A DNA stretch of 64,000 nt from JBBQNY01 sp038255255 (lineage in GTDB: Bacteria > Pseudomonadota > Gammaproteobacteria > Xanthomonadales > Ahniellaceae), in contig JBBSLL010000006.1 of assembly GCA_038255255.1 (NCBI GenBank), positions 1 to 64,000 on the forward strand, given 5' to 3'. A model generated the notes under the pieces. That model was not told the DNA's origin. It saw only the letters and a list, made by a program, of their open reading frames with translations, and searched no databases. The position numbers and the translations under genes were made by a program. Of this stretch, positions 45,615-53,942 are shown piece after piece (position 1 is the stretch's first letter; the number at the start of each line of letters is the position of its first letter).

Positions 45615-48152
45615 GTGGCGCTCGAGGAATACGCGCGCAAGCGCAGGTTCGCGGCGACGCCGGAACCGCGTGGCGCCGCGGGCAAGCGTGCTGGGACCAA
45701 GCCCCTGTCATTCGTGGTGCAACTGCATCACGCCAGCGTTCGCCACTACGACTTCCGTCTCGAAGTCGATGGCGTGTTGCGTAGCTGGGCCGTACCCCGC
45801 GGCCCGTCGCTCCGGCCTGGCGTGAAGCGACTCGCGGTGGAAGTCGAGGATCATCCGCTCGATTACGCAAGTTTCGAAGGAGATATTCCGAAAGGAAACT
45901 ACGGTGCGGGCCACGTTGCGATTTTTGATCAGGGCACGTGGCATCCGGAAGGCGATCCTGCCGACGGCGTCAAGCGCGGAAAGTTGGAGTTCGAGCTGAA
46001 AGGCGAGCGACTGCGCGGCAGCTGGAAGCTCATTCGCACGGCCAAGGCTGCGAGCAAGCCCCAGTGGCTCCTGCTCAAGCGCAGCGACGAGTTCGCCGGG
46101 GATGTCGAGGCCGACGACATGCTGTCGGACATCCCCGCTCCTCCTGCAAGGACGGTGAGCAGGCGGCCGGCGCCATCGAAGGCGCCTGGCTCGAAGAAGT
46201 CGCCGGCCGCCTCTTCGAAAGCCCAATCCAGTCCAGCGCCGTCGATGAAGTCGCTTTTGTCGAACGCCGCGAAGGCGAGCGGAGCCAAACGCGCACGCGC
46301 CGCGCCGGCATGGATCGAACCCATGCTGGCCACGAGCGCGGCCAAGGCGCCAGATGGGGATGACTGGTTGCACGAGTGGAAGTGGGACGGTTATCGGCTC
46401 GCCGCTTCAGTCTCGAAGGGAAAAGTTGCGATTACTTCACGGAACAGACTGCCTTGGCAGGAGCGGCTTCCGCGCCTCGTCGAGGCGTTGCGCTCACTCG
46501 GCGTCGACGCCGCCGTCGACGGTGAGCTGGTGTCTTTGAACGCCGCAGGACAGAGCGACTTCAACGCGCTCCAGCGTGCCTTGAAGAGCGGCGACACTAG
46601 TGCGCTCAGTCTTGTCCTCTTTGATCTCGTGCGGGTGGGTGACGTCGACCTCCGCGATGCTCCACTTGTCGAGCGCAAGGCGCTATTGCAACAACTGGTC
46701 GCAAAACGCGGGCCGTGCCTCGGATACAGCGATCACATCATCGGGCACGGCGAAAAAGTGTTCGAAGCGGCAAAGAAGCAGAAGCTGGAGGGAATCATAA
46801 GTAAACGGGTTTTGTCGGCTTACGTGTCGGGACGGGGCAACTCATGGCTCAAGGTCAAGGCCGTGGAGACCCGCGAATTCGCCATCGTCGGATATACGCA
46901 ACCCAAGGGCAGCCGCAGTGGTCTCGGCGCATTGTTGCTTGCCGAGCCTGAAAAAAAGGGCTGGCGCTACGTGGGTCGGGTGGGCTCGGGCCTGACGGAC
47001 AAGCACCTCTCGAGCCTGCCGAAGCGGCTGCGCGCGGCGAAGAAACCCGCCGTGGCATTGCCTGACCATGTGGCGCTGAAGGAACGCAATGTCCACTGGG
47101 TTGAACCCGATACCGTGGTCGAAGTGATCTTTCGCGGATGGGGAAAGGAAGGGCTCCTTCGCCAGGCTTCCTTTGCGCGCCTGCGCGAGGATCGCGATGC
47201 AGACTCGAACCTCGTGCAACCGGAAAATGCCGGCGATGCGCGACACGCTGGCAGGACTGGGAAAGCGCGGAAAACTGCGCGGCCGCCCGCCACGGATGCG
47301 ATCCCGCCGCCCAGTAGCCCTGACCGACTCGTCTATCCCGACGAGGGAATCACCAAGCAGCAGGTCTTCGATTTCTATCTCTCCGTCGCCGACCGGTTGC
47401 TCGGCGAACTCCGGGACCGGCCCCTTTCCATCGTGCGCTGTCCGGACGGCATCAAGGGCCAGCACTTTTTCCAGAAGCACGCCGGACCGGGTTTCGGCGC
47501 AGCCGTGAAGCGACTGCCGCTGCGCGAAAACGACGGCGATCGTGCGGAGTACTTCTACATCGACGACGTCGCCGGGCTGATGAACCTGGTGCAGATGAAC
47601 GCGATCGAGTTCCATCCCTGGGGTTCCCGCGCGGAAACGATCGAGCAGCCCGACCGCATCGTTTTCGATCTCGATCCCGATGTTGGCATCGAGTGGAAGG
47701 CGATCAAGGCGGCTGCCGTCGAGGTACGCGACCGGCTGCGTGCCGCGGGCCTCGAGTCATGGCCCCGGTTGACCGGAGGAAAAGGCGTACACGTGGTCGT
47801 GCCGCTCGAGCCCGCGGCGAAGTGGCCTGAAGCGCGCGACTTCTGCGAGGCATTTGCACGCGCGATGTCCGCCGAACAGCCTGATCGCTACGTGGCGACC
47901 GCAAGCAAGGCCAAGCGCGAGAACCGGATCTTTATCGACTGGCTCCGCAATGGGCGCGGAGCCACGAGCGTGGCCAGCTGGTCGCTGCGTGCACGAACTG
48001 GCGCACCGGTGGCGGTACCGCTCACATGGGAAGAACTGGCGCGTGTACGCCAACCCGCTCGCTACACGTTGCGCGATGCGGGGAAGCGCGCGTCGCCGGC
48101 GCTCGTCGAGGGACTCGAGCAGAAACTGCAACGCCTGCCGCGCATAAAGTGA
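45615..48152 (+). CDS. ligD: Multifunctional DNA ligase D (PE-LIG-POL)
   Basis: 845 residues from the GTG at 45615, four codons' distance from ku and certainly co-transcribed. Three domains in the PE-LIG-POL order: 3'-phosphoesterase (about 30-155, LHHASVRHYDFRLEVDG), a Ser/Ala/Pro/Lys linker (175-230), ATP-dependent ligase (about 232-540) with the nucleotidyl Lys256 in EWKWDGYR, and an archaeo-eukaryotic primase-type polymerase (about 560-845) with the metal pair D685 and D687 in VFDLDP and GGKGVHVVVPLEP. All catalytic motifs look intact, so the end-joining system should work. Confidence 0.96.
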   Translation: MALEEYARKRRFAATPEPRGAAGKRAGTKPLSFVVQLHHASVRHYDFRLEVDGVLRSWAVPRGPSLRPGVKRLAVEVEDHPLDYASFEGDIPKGNYGAGHVAIFDQGTWHPEGDPADGVKRGKLEFELKGERLRGSWKLIRTAKAASKPQWLLLKRSDEFAGDVEADDMLSDIPAPPARTVSRRPAPSKAPGSKKSPAASSKAQSSPAPSMKSLLSNAAKASGAKRARAAPAWIEPMLATSAAKAPDGDDWLHEWKWDGYRLAASVSKGKVAITSRNRLPWQERLPRLVEALRSLGVDAAVDGELVSLNAAGQSDFNALQRALKSGDTSALSLVLFDLVRVGDVDLRDAPLVERKALLQQLVAKRGPCLGYSDHIIGHGEKVFEAAKKQKLEGIISKRVLSAYVSGRGNSWLKVKAVETREFAIVGYTQPKGSRSGLGALLLAEPEKKGWRYVGRVGSGLTDKHLSSLPKRLRAAKKPAVALPDHVALKERNVHWVEPDTVVEVIFRGWGKEGLLRQASFARLREDRDADSNLVQPENAGDARHAGRTGKARKTARPPATDAIPPPSSPDRLVYPDEGITKQQVFDFYLSVADRLLGELRDRPLSIVRCPDGIKGQHFFQKHAGPGFGAAVKRLPLRENDGDRAEYFYIDDVAGLMNLVQMNAIEFHPWGSRAETIEQPDRIVFDLDPDVGIEWKAIKAAAVEVRDRLRAAGLESWPRLTGGKGVHVVVPLEPAAKWPEARDFCEAFARAMSAEQPDRYVATASKAKRENRIFIDWLRNGRGATSVASWSLRARTGAPVAVPLTWEELARVRQPARYTLRDAGKRASPALVEGLEQKLQRLPRIK

Positions 48153-48332
48153 ACTCCGCAAGACGCCACTGCGAAATCGACAACAGCGGCGGCAACTTCG
48201 CGAACCGAGACTGCGTCCGCCAACCGCGCCAGCCGGTCCAACAGCGATGCACTTGGAGCGGCGTCCGTCGAAGCTTCAGCAAAGGCGGTCCACTGCATCC
48301 CACGTTTTGAACTCACTGTTACATTAGTCTCG
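48153..48332 (-). pseudogene. Possible remnant of a sensor gene between ligD and pgi
   Basis: The minus strand carries an open frame through this gap (SASLLDRLARLADAVSVREV and VAAAVVDFAVASCG) that resembles the start of a GAF-type sensor domain. It runs on into the ligD 3' end and stops there, so at most a fragment survives. The pattern could also be chance in GC-rich DNA. Nothing else is visible in this 180-bp gap except TGTTACATTA at 48317 just before pgi. Confidence 0.2.
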
Positions 48333-50006
48333 ATGTCCACAAAAGCCATCACTGTTGACTGCGGTTTAGAGTGGCAAGCGCTGCAGCGTCACGTGCTGAG
48401 CGATTCGCAGCGGCACCTGCGCGATCGCTTCCGGGACGATGCGGATCGCGCCGTTCGGATGAACGTCGAGGCGGCGGGCTGGTATCTGGATTACTCGAAA
48501 CAACGCGCGGATCCGCAGACCGTCGTCCTTCTCGTGGCACTCGCAGGGGCGTGCGAGCTCAACAAGCGCATCGATGCCCTGTTCCAGGGAGCGCGTGTCA
48601 ATACGACGGAAGACCGGCCGGCGCTTCACTCCGCGCTGCGCGCGAGGGCAGGGGAGTGCGTCGAGGTCGAAGGCCATGACGTCGTACCCGAGGTCCATGC
48701 CGTCCTCGAGCGGATGAGTGTGTTCGCGACATCCATCCGCGAAGGGTCATGGCTCGGGCACACCGGCAGGCCGATACGGAACGTCGTGAGCATCGGCATC
48801 GGTGGTTCCGACCTCGGCCCGGTGATGGCGTCCGAGGCCCTGCGGGCATACAGCCAGCGCGATCTCGTCATCCGACATGTCTCCAATGTCGACGGTGCGG
48901 ATCTTCGCGAGGCGCTTCGCGACCTTGAGGCGGCGGAAACGCTTTTCATTGTCTGCTCGAAAACCTTTACCACGCAGGAGACGCTGGCCAACGCACGCGC
49001 TGCGCGCACCTGGTGCCTGGAAGCATTGCGCGACGAGGATGCGATCGCGCGACACTTCGTCGCGGTGTCGACCAACGCCAGCGCCGTGGGCGAATTCGGC
49101 ATCGACACGCGCAACATGTTCGGCTTCTGGGACTGGGTGGGCGGCCGCTACTCGCTCGGCTCCGCGATCGGCCTCTCGACCATGATCGCGATCGGACCGG
49201 CGCATTTCGCGCAGATGCTCGCCGGGTTCCACGCGATGGACACGCATTTTCGCAGCGCGCCGTTCGAGCGTAACCTGCCGGTCCTGATGGGCCTGTTGTC
49301 GATCTGGAACAACAATTTCCTCGGTGCCGAGACGCTCGCCGTACTTCCCTATTCGCACTACCTGAAGCGCTTTCCTGCCTACCTGCAGCAGCTGGCCATG
49401 GAGAGCAACGGTAAATCGGTAACCCGCGGGGGAGGGCAGGTCGGGGTACAGACGGCTCCCATCTATTGGGGTGAGCCCGGGACCAACGGCCAGCACTCGT
49501 TCTACCAGCTCCTGCACCAGGGGACCCGGCTGGTGCCCTGTGACTTCATCGGATTCTGCCAGCCGCTCGAGTCGGCCGCGGACCAGCACGACCTCCTGAT
49601 GGCCAATATGTTTGCCCAGAGCGAGGCGCTGGCTTTCGGCAAATCGGTCGGCGAACTCGAGCAGGATGGCGTCGACCCCGCGCTCATCCCTCACCGCAGG
49701 TTCGATGGGAACCGCCCGAGCAACACCTTGCTTTCGGACCGGCTCACCCCCCACAGCCTCGGTGCGCTGGTCTCGATGTACGAGCACAGCGTGTTCGTCC
49801 AGGCGTGCGTCTGGGACATCAATCCGTTCGATCAATGGGGCGTTGAACTGGGCAAGGCGCTCGCGCTGCGCGTATTCGACGCGATCGCGGCGACCGCGGG
49901 ACCACCTACTGCGCTGGACGCGTCTACGGGCTCGCTGGTGGTCCGTTACCTGCAGCGGCGCGACGCCGTACGAGCGACTACAAAGCTCATCAAACCAGTC
50001 CGTTAG
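48333..50006 (+). CDS. pgi: Glucose-6-phosphate isomerase
   Basis: Interconverts glucose-6-phosphate and fructose-6-phosphate. 557 residues. VSIGIGGSDLGPVMASEALR, SKTFTTQETLANA, WDWVGGRYSLGSAIGLSTMI, the catalytic Glu/His region YLQQLAMESNGKSVTR and TNGQHSFYQLLHQGTRLVPC, and the late WDINPFDQWGVELGKALA are all family motifs. It is the last clearly chromosomal gene before the prophage begins. Confidence 0.96.
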   Translation: MSTKAITVDCGLEWQALQRHVLSDSQRHLRDRFRDDADRAVRMNVEAAGWYLDYSKQRADPQTVVLLVALAGACELNKRIDALFQGARVNTTEDRPALHSALRARAGECVEVEGHDVVPEVHAVLERMSVFATSIREGSWLGHTGRPIRNVVSIGIGGSDLGPVMASEALRAYSQRDLVIRHVSNVDGADLREALRDLEAAETLFIVCSKTFTTQETLANARAARTWCLEALRDEDAIARHFVAVSTNASAVGEFGIDTRNMFGFWDWVGGRYSLGSAIGLSTMIAIGPAHFAQMLAGFHAMDTHFRSAPFERNLPVLMGLLSIWNNNFLGAETLAVLPYSHYLKRFPAYLQQLAMESNGKSVTRGGGQVGVQTAPIYWGEPGTNGQHSFYQLLHQGTRLVPCDFIGFCQPLESAADQHDLLMANMFAQSEALAFGKSVGELEQDGVDPALIPHRRFDGNRPSNTLLSDRLTPHSLGALVSMYEHSVFVQACVWDINPFDQWGVELGKALALRVFDAIAATAGPPTALDASTGSLVVRYLQRRDAVRATTKLIKPVR

Positions 50007-50063
50007 CGTACGTTCCTAGAATGTAGATGAAGTCGACGCGGTTGCCGGGCGTTTCGACTCCTC

Positions 50064-50095
50064 CATCCCCTTATGTTACATAATATGTATTGGAG
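50064..50095. promoter_or_regulatory. AT-rich patch at the prophage left side
   Basis: A short low-GC island containing TTATG-TTA-CATAA (50071-50083), an odd-length palindrome, then TATGTAT. It stands in the 215-bp gap between pgi and the first phage gene. It may be an early promoter with an operator, or lie near the attachment site. TGTTACAT also occurs before pgi (48317). Confidence 0.3.
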
Positions 50096-50221
50096 TGGCA
50101 CCCGCCGCTACCTTCCATCGTTCGCCCCCAGTGGCGACACCCTCGAGGATTCGAAGCCTACGCCGACACGCGCAGCCGCGCGTGAAGCGCAGGCCTCACC
50201 GCGCCCGACCGGCTGACCGCC

Positions 50222-50824
50222 ATGCACTGGCGGGCCCACGTCGGCATGGCCACCGACCCCAAATACATCGGCATCGCCGAGCGCGCCGGCCACGGCTGCA
50301 AGCCTGGGCACGTGCTCGCCGTGTGGATCTGCGTGCTCGAGCACGGCCGCCAGGCCACCGAGTCAGGTTCGCTTGAGACCCTCGACGCCGACGCCTGCGC
50401 AAACTCGCTCGGATTTCCACTGGAATTAATCGAGTCGATTATCGCGAGCATGGCAAAAGGCCGTCGCCCGTTAATCGTCAATGGGCGCATTGCAAACTGG
50501 AAAGACCGTCAAACCCTGAGTATGAGCGCCGGCGCAATTCGGCAACGCAAATACCGAATGAGTCAATCCGAAGAGCCTGCGCCTAGCGTCACGCGTGACG
50601 CTCGCGTGCGCGTCACGCGTGACGCTCGCGTTGTTACACCGCGTAACGCGTTGTCACCAGTTCATTCAGCATGTGACAGTCACCGGGGGGGAGATAAAGA
50701 GGGGGGGGCTTTTGGTAGCTCTACCCTTAGTACACATCCCACCCTCTCTACGCGCGAGCGTGTGAGCGCGAGGCATGAGGGGGTGGGGGTATTCGATTGG
50801 ATCAAAAAGCGATTGCACTCATGA
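50222..50824 (+). CDS. Phage replisome-organizer-like protein
   Basis: 200 residues. The N-terminal 95 (MHWRAHVGMATDPKYIGIAE, AVWICVLEHGRQ) look like the winged-helix part of phage replication organizers, and NWKDRQTLSMSAGAIRQRKY is the W-x-x-RQ ... RxRKYR motif typical of that group. The later part is a repeated VTRDARVR/VTRDARVV segment encoded by palindromic iterons, then a Ser/Thr-rich stretch with G7 and G8 DNA runs, and a short basic C-terminus. The helicase loader starts inside its stop codon (ATGA), as in lambda O-P or DnaT-DnaC pairs. The assignment is by context and motif. Confidence 0.7.
   Translation: MHWRAHVGMATDPKYIGIAERAGHGCKPGHVLAVWICVLEHGRQATESGSLETLDADACANSLGFPLELIESIIASMAKGRRPLIVNGRIANWKDRQTLSMSAGAIRQRKYRMSQSEEPAPSVTRDARVRVTRDARVVTPRNALSPVHSACDSHRGGDKEGGAFGSSTLSTHPTLSTRERVSARHEGVGVFDWIKKRLHS
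50586..50683. repeat. Palindromic iteron-like cluster inside the replication gene
   Basis: Two copies of GCGTCACGCGTGACGC (50586-50601 and 50610-50625) form part of a 21-base direct repeat with period 24. Next come GTTAC-ACCGC-GTAAC (50633-50647) and GTGAC-A-GTCAC (50673-50683), then G-rich runs at 50685-50691 and 50701-50708. All are variants of GTxAC half-sites facing each other. Iterons within the initiator gene are the layout of lambda-type origins. Confidence 0.6.
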
Positions 50825-51549
50825 GCATCGAGTCGATCGCCAGTATTCTCGAAAGGCTTGCCACCCCTCAGCAATTAACCGATGAGGATAAGGCAGCAGC
50901 CGAGCGCGCCATTGCATTAGACCGCGAACGCGAACGGCAGCAACACCGCACCGAGCAGCTCGAGTACCGGCTGCGGCGGGCCCGCATGCCGGAGGTGCAC
51001 GCCACGGCCAGGCTCTCCGACTGGCCGACCTCGACCACCCAGCAGGCGCGGGTGTTGCGCATCGCCACCAAGTTCGCCGAGCGCTTCCCGTACATCCGTG
51101 CCGGTGGCCTCAGCCTTTCGCTCTGCGGTGGGGTAGGCACCGGCAAGTCACGCCTGGCGTGTTCGGTGCTGCGCCATGTCATCGAGCACGGCGCCGGCGG
51201 GCGCTACACCACGGCCGCCGGCATCTTCCGCGAGGTGAAAGAGGTTTGGCGCAACAACTCCGACGCCTCGGAAACCCAGGTGCTGCACGCCTACACCTCG
51301 CCGGATCTGCTGGTGGTCGACGAGATCGGCGTGGGCCACAACTCGCCGACCGATGCCAGCCTGCTCACCGAGATCATCGGCGCCAGGTACGACGCCGAAC
51401 GCCCGACCATCGTGGCCACCAACCTCAGCCCGATCGAGCTCGAGCGACACCTCGGGCCTCGAGTCGCCGATCGCCTGGCCGAGCGCGGTGCGGTGCTGGT
51501 TTTTGACTGGCCGAGCTTCCGCCGCAAACCAAGGGAGGCCGCGCCGTGA
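50821..51549 (+). CDS. DnaC-like helicase loader (AAA+ ATPase)
   Basis: 242 residues from the ATG at 50821, which overlaps the previous stop (ATGA); a TTG eight codons earlier is a weaker choice. A charged coiled helix (residues 25-60) leads to the ATPase with Walker A GGVGTGKSRLA (near residue 105), Walker B DLLVVDEIG and sensor-1 IVATNLSP, the DnaC/IstB type. With the preceding gene it would load the host DnaB helicase on phage DNA. IstB is an alternative family, but no transposase IstA is next to it. Confidence 0.88.
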   Translation: MSIESIASILERLATPQQLTDEDKAAAERAIALDRERERQQHRTEQLEYRLRRARMPEVHATARLSDWPTSTTQQARVLRIATKFAERFPYIRAGGLSLSLCGGVGTGKSRLACSVLRHVIEHGAGGRYTTAAGIFREVKEVWRNNSDASETQVLHAYTSPDLLVVDEIGVGHNSPTDASLLTEIIGARYDAERPTIVATNLSPIELERHLGPRVADRLAERGAVLVFDWPSFRRKPREAAP

Positions 51550-52130
51550 GCCCTCTCGCAGCCCGTTTCGCTATCAATTCGCCGCGTAAACAGTGTTTTC
51601 ATTCTTCACTCTTCCGCAGTTCACACTACCGCCGAGAGTCAAGCGCAGCGCGGGCTGCCGCAAACCCGCTTTGCTCTCTCGGCGCCAGTCTCATTGCTGG
51701 TGAGACATTCCAAACGCCGGACTGCCGGATTAAACTCGCGCAAGCTATTGATTGCATTGGGGTTTCATGGGCGACACCGTTCGGGGCCGCTCAGGGGCAG
51801 GCCACCCCCCTGCCAAAGCTCACCGCCCAGCCCCCGACCCCCCGAGCAGGTAGTGCCTCGAAAAAATGGAGGGGGTACGGGGGAGGGCTCGCAATTTGCC
51901 TGGCGCTCGCCGGCTGCTCACCCCCGCCGCCGCTCCCCATGGGCGGCGGGCTGGTTTTGCTTGCCATCGGCATGGCCGTGGCCACATGGCTGCTCGCGGT
52001 GGCGCTCGTTTGGCTCGTCGACCGGCTCGTGGCCAGGCTTCCCGCCGCCGGCTCGAATCCCCCGGCACCGCCCGGGCCGAAGCCGGCACCCCCGCCGAAT
52101 CCGCCGCCGGCGAGCGGGGCGGGGCTGTGA
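51546..52130 (+). CDS. Uncertain ORF ending in a membrane/Pro-rich protein
   Basis: An open frame from a GTG overlapping the helicase-loader stop (GTGA). Residues 1-100 look non-coding and no family is recognisable. The last 80 look real: a Lys/Arg patch, CLALAGCS (lipobox-like), a helix LVLLAIGMAVATWLLAVALV, and a PPAPPGPKPAPPP tail. The frame stops in a TGATG that starts the recombinase, implying coupling. Either the whole ORF is one protein or translation starts late, perhaps at the ATG at 51939. Role could be a small envelope protein such as superinfection exclusion or a spanin; only inferred. Confidence 0.4.
   Translation: MSPLAARFAINSPRKQCFHSSLFRSSHYRRESSAARAAANPLCSLGASLIAGETFQTPDCRIKLAQAIDCIGVSWATPFGAAQGQATPLPKLTAQPPTPRAGSASKKWRGYGGGLAICLALAGCSPPPPLPMGGGLVLLAIGMAVATWLLAVALVWLVDRLVARLPAAGSNPPAPPGPKPAPPPNPPPASGAGL
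51631..51683. other. Structured hairpin in a low-coding phage tract
   Basis: Outer stem GCCGAGAG (51631-51638) and CTCTCGGC (51676-51683), with inner AGC/GCT and GCGGG/CCCGC pairs closing a 10-base loop, an extended 53-base fold. It lies in 51550-51860, about 310 bases that are richer in A+T and T runs than the flanking genes. A structured RNA leader, recombinase site or regulatory hairpin are possible. Confidence 0.35.
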
Positions 52131-53350
52131 TGGGCGCGGTGGTGCAGAGTGGTGCACCTGAGGCGCATGGCGCGGCCGCGGCTCACGTCGACGCAGGCGA
52201 GCCGGAGGGCACGGCATGGGGCCCAATCGCCGAGGGGGTGCTCGAGCGCGGTGGGTTCAACCAGGGCGACCTGGCGCAGCGGCGGGCGCTGTTGGCCAGG
52301 GGCGGCAAGCTGGCCGCGGCCATGCGGGCGCTCGAGGCGCGCGACTGGCGCCCGCTCGACGATGCGGATCTGCTGGTGCTCGCCTGGCGGTGGGTGCTGT
52401 GGTTGGCGATCACGCGGGGCATGGCCGAGCACACGACGGTGGCGCGCTACGCCGAGATCCTGCGCCGGTTCGCGGCGCACTGCCGCGCCGAGGGGTGGGA
52501 CTGGCGCGAGGTGACCATCGCGAACCTCGACGAGTGGCAGCGTGCGCTGTACCTCGAGCGTCGCAACAGCCCGAGCGCGCGGCAGCTCGCGATCATGGCG
52601 CTGCGGAGTTTCTACGGCTTCCGCGCCTCGCGCGGATGGGGCCGCGATTGCACGATCGGCTCGCGTGGGCCGCGGCAGGTTTCGCACAAGGCGGTGAAGT
52701 ATTCGAAGGCGCAGCTGCGCGTGCTGCTCACGGCCGCGCAGCATGCGCGCTCGCCGATCGCCGGCGTGCGCGACTACACGATTTTGCTGCTGCTGCTCTC
52801 GACGGGCTTGCGCCGCGCGGAGTGCGCCGACCTGCGATTGGCGCAGATCGATCTCGACGAGCGCGTCGGCCTGGTGCGCATTTACGGCAAGGGCGCGAAA
52901 GAACGCGAGGTGAGCATCGAGGGGCCGGTGGTGACGGCGCTGCTCGGGTGGCTCGAGGCGCGCTCGCACGTGCCTGACGTGACGCATGATCGGCTGTTCG
53001 TGGCGCTCGCCGGCAAGGTGGGCGCGCCGATTTCAGAGCAGGCGATCGAGCGCGTGACATCGCGCGCTGCGCGCCAGGCGAAGCTCGGCGACTGGGGCGT
53101 GCATCGCTTCCGCGTGACGTTCGCCACCGCGCTGTACGACGCCGGCACCGACATCGAGCGCATACGCATCCTGCTCGGGCATGAGGACATCAACACCACG
53201 CGCCGCTACCTCGAGGTGAGCGACAAGATGCGCCGCCATCGCGTGAGCGCGGCCTACCAGCACGAGGTGCTCGGCACGAAGCCGGCGGGCTATCCGCTGT
53301 GGGCTAAGGCTAACGAAAAGCAACGCAACCGAGGGGATGCGACGCGATGA
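52130..53350 (+). CDS. Tyrosine recombinase / phage integrase
   Basis: 406 residues from the ATG at 52130, chosen because it overlaps the previous stop (TGATG); the frame stays open 88 codons upstream with non-coding-like residues. An N-terminal SAM-like core-binding part (ARYAEILRRFAAHCRAEGW, LAIMALRSFYGF) and the catalytic domain with the first Arg in LLSTGLRRAECADLRL, HxxR in VHRFRVTFATALYDAG, the His in ILLGHEDINTT and the nucleophile Tyr in TRRYLEVSDKM. All four classes of catalytic residue are present. It sits between replication and packaging genes rather than at a prophage end. Confidence 0.9.
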   Translation: MGAVVQSGAPEAHGAAAAHVDAGEPEGTAWGPIAEGVLERGGFNQGDLAQRRALLARGGKLAAAMRALEARDWRPLDDADLLVLAWRWVLWLAITRGMAEHTTVARYAEILRRFAAHCRAEGWDWREVTIANLDEWQRALYLERRNSPSARQLAIMALRSFYGFRASRGWGRDCTIGSRGPRQVSHKAVKYSKAQLRVLLTAAQHARSPIAGVRDYTILLLLLSTGLRRAECADLRLAQIDLDERVGLVRIYGKGAKEREVSIEGPVVTALLGWLEARSHVPDVTHDRLFVALAGKVGAPISEQAIERVTSRAARQAKLGDWGVHRFRVTFATALYDAGTDIERIRILLGHEDINTTRRYLEVSDKMRRHRVSAAYQHEVLGTKPAGYPLWAKANEKQRNRGDATR

Positions 53351-53586
53351 ACCGGAAAAATCAGTGGTTTGTGCTCACACCGACGAACAGGGAGTGTTAC
53401 ACCTCACAGGCGGATGCCGAGGCGCGTGCCGCAAGCCTCGCAATTGAACACATGGGAAAAACCGTGCTCGTGCTCGATGTGGTCTGCGCGTTCAAGGCAG
53501 TGCCGCGCGTTGACGTCGAGCGGTTCGACGCCACGCGCACGGATGACCCATCGCAGATTCCCCAGGCCCCAAAAGGGGGCTGGTGA
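53347..53586 (+). CDS. Small phage protein of unknown function
   Basis: 79 residues: MNRKNQWFVLTPTNRECYTS and onward, with an alpha/beta pattern (DAEARAASLAIEHMGKTVLV) and a charged C-terminus. It looks like a short-form phage protein, similar in style to those predicted to act on host functions. ATG overlaps the recombinase stop (ATGA), and its own stop overlaps the next gene, so it belongs to the early operon. Unrecognised. Confidence 0.65.
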   Translation: MNRKNQWFVLTPTNRECYTSQADAEARAASLAIEHMGKTVLVLDVVCAFKAVPRVDVERFDATRTDDPSQIPQAPKGGW

Positions 53587-53942
53587 TGAGCGAGGCGAAT
53601 TTTTCGAAGCATGGGGATGCGCCGACGGCGTTCGAGCGGCAGCTGGTCGACGCGATCGACCCGAAGCTCGAGCGCGATGTGTGGGCGCTCATCGCGCGGC
53701 TCATCGGCGCCGAGAACGTCGCGGTGGTGCTCGATTACGCAGCCGCCCGCGCCGTCAACATTCCGCGCCGCGAGGCGTTTTTCCGGCGGCTTTGGAAGCC
53801 GCAGCGCGATGCCGCGATCCTGAGCCTGGTGCGCGCTGGCAACAACGACGCGATCGTCGCCGAGTTGTGCGGCTGCAGCGAGGATGCGGTGTTCCGCGTG
53901 CGCCATGCTCATCGCCGCGCCATCGCTGGGGTGAAGCAGTGA
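53586..53942 (+). CDS. Phage protein with HTH-like C-terminus
   Basis: 118 residues from the ATG at 53586 (GTG at 53583 is an alternative; both overlap the previous stop). An N-terminal helical part, MSEANFSKHGDAPTAFERQL, then GAENVAVVLDYAAARAVNIP, and a C-terminal helix-turn-helix-like stretch AAILSLVRAGNNDAIVAELC with GCSEDAVFRVRHAHRR. The second part resembles sigma-type or Mor-like DNA-binding units. It may regulate late genes; inference only. Confidence 0.6.
   Translation: MSEANFSKHGDAPTAFERQLVDAIDPKLERDVWALIARLIGAENVAVVLDYAAARAVNIPRREAFFRRLWKPQRDAAILSLVRAGNNDAIVAELCGCSEDAVFRVRHAHRRAIAGVKQ

Noticed and set aside
50586..50631. The 24-bp period repeats as a CRISPR array
   Set aside because: Only two copies without unique spacers of suitable length, inside a coding frame, and no cas genes in the window.
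50821..51549. Helicase loader as IstB of an IS21 element
   Set aside because: No IstA transposase or terminal inverted repeats; it is coupled to a replication gene in a phage operon.
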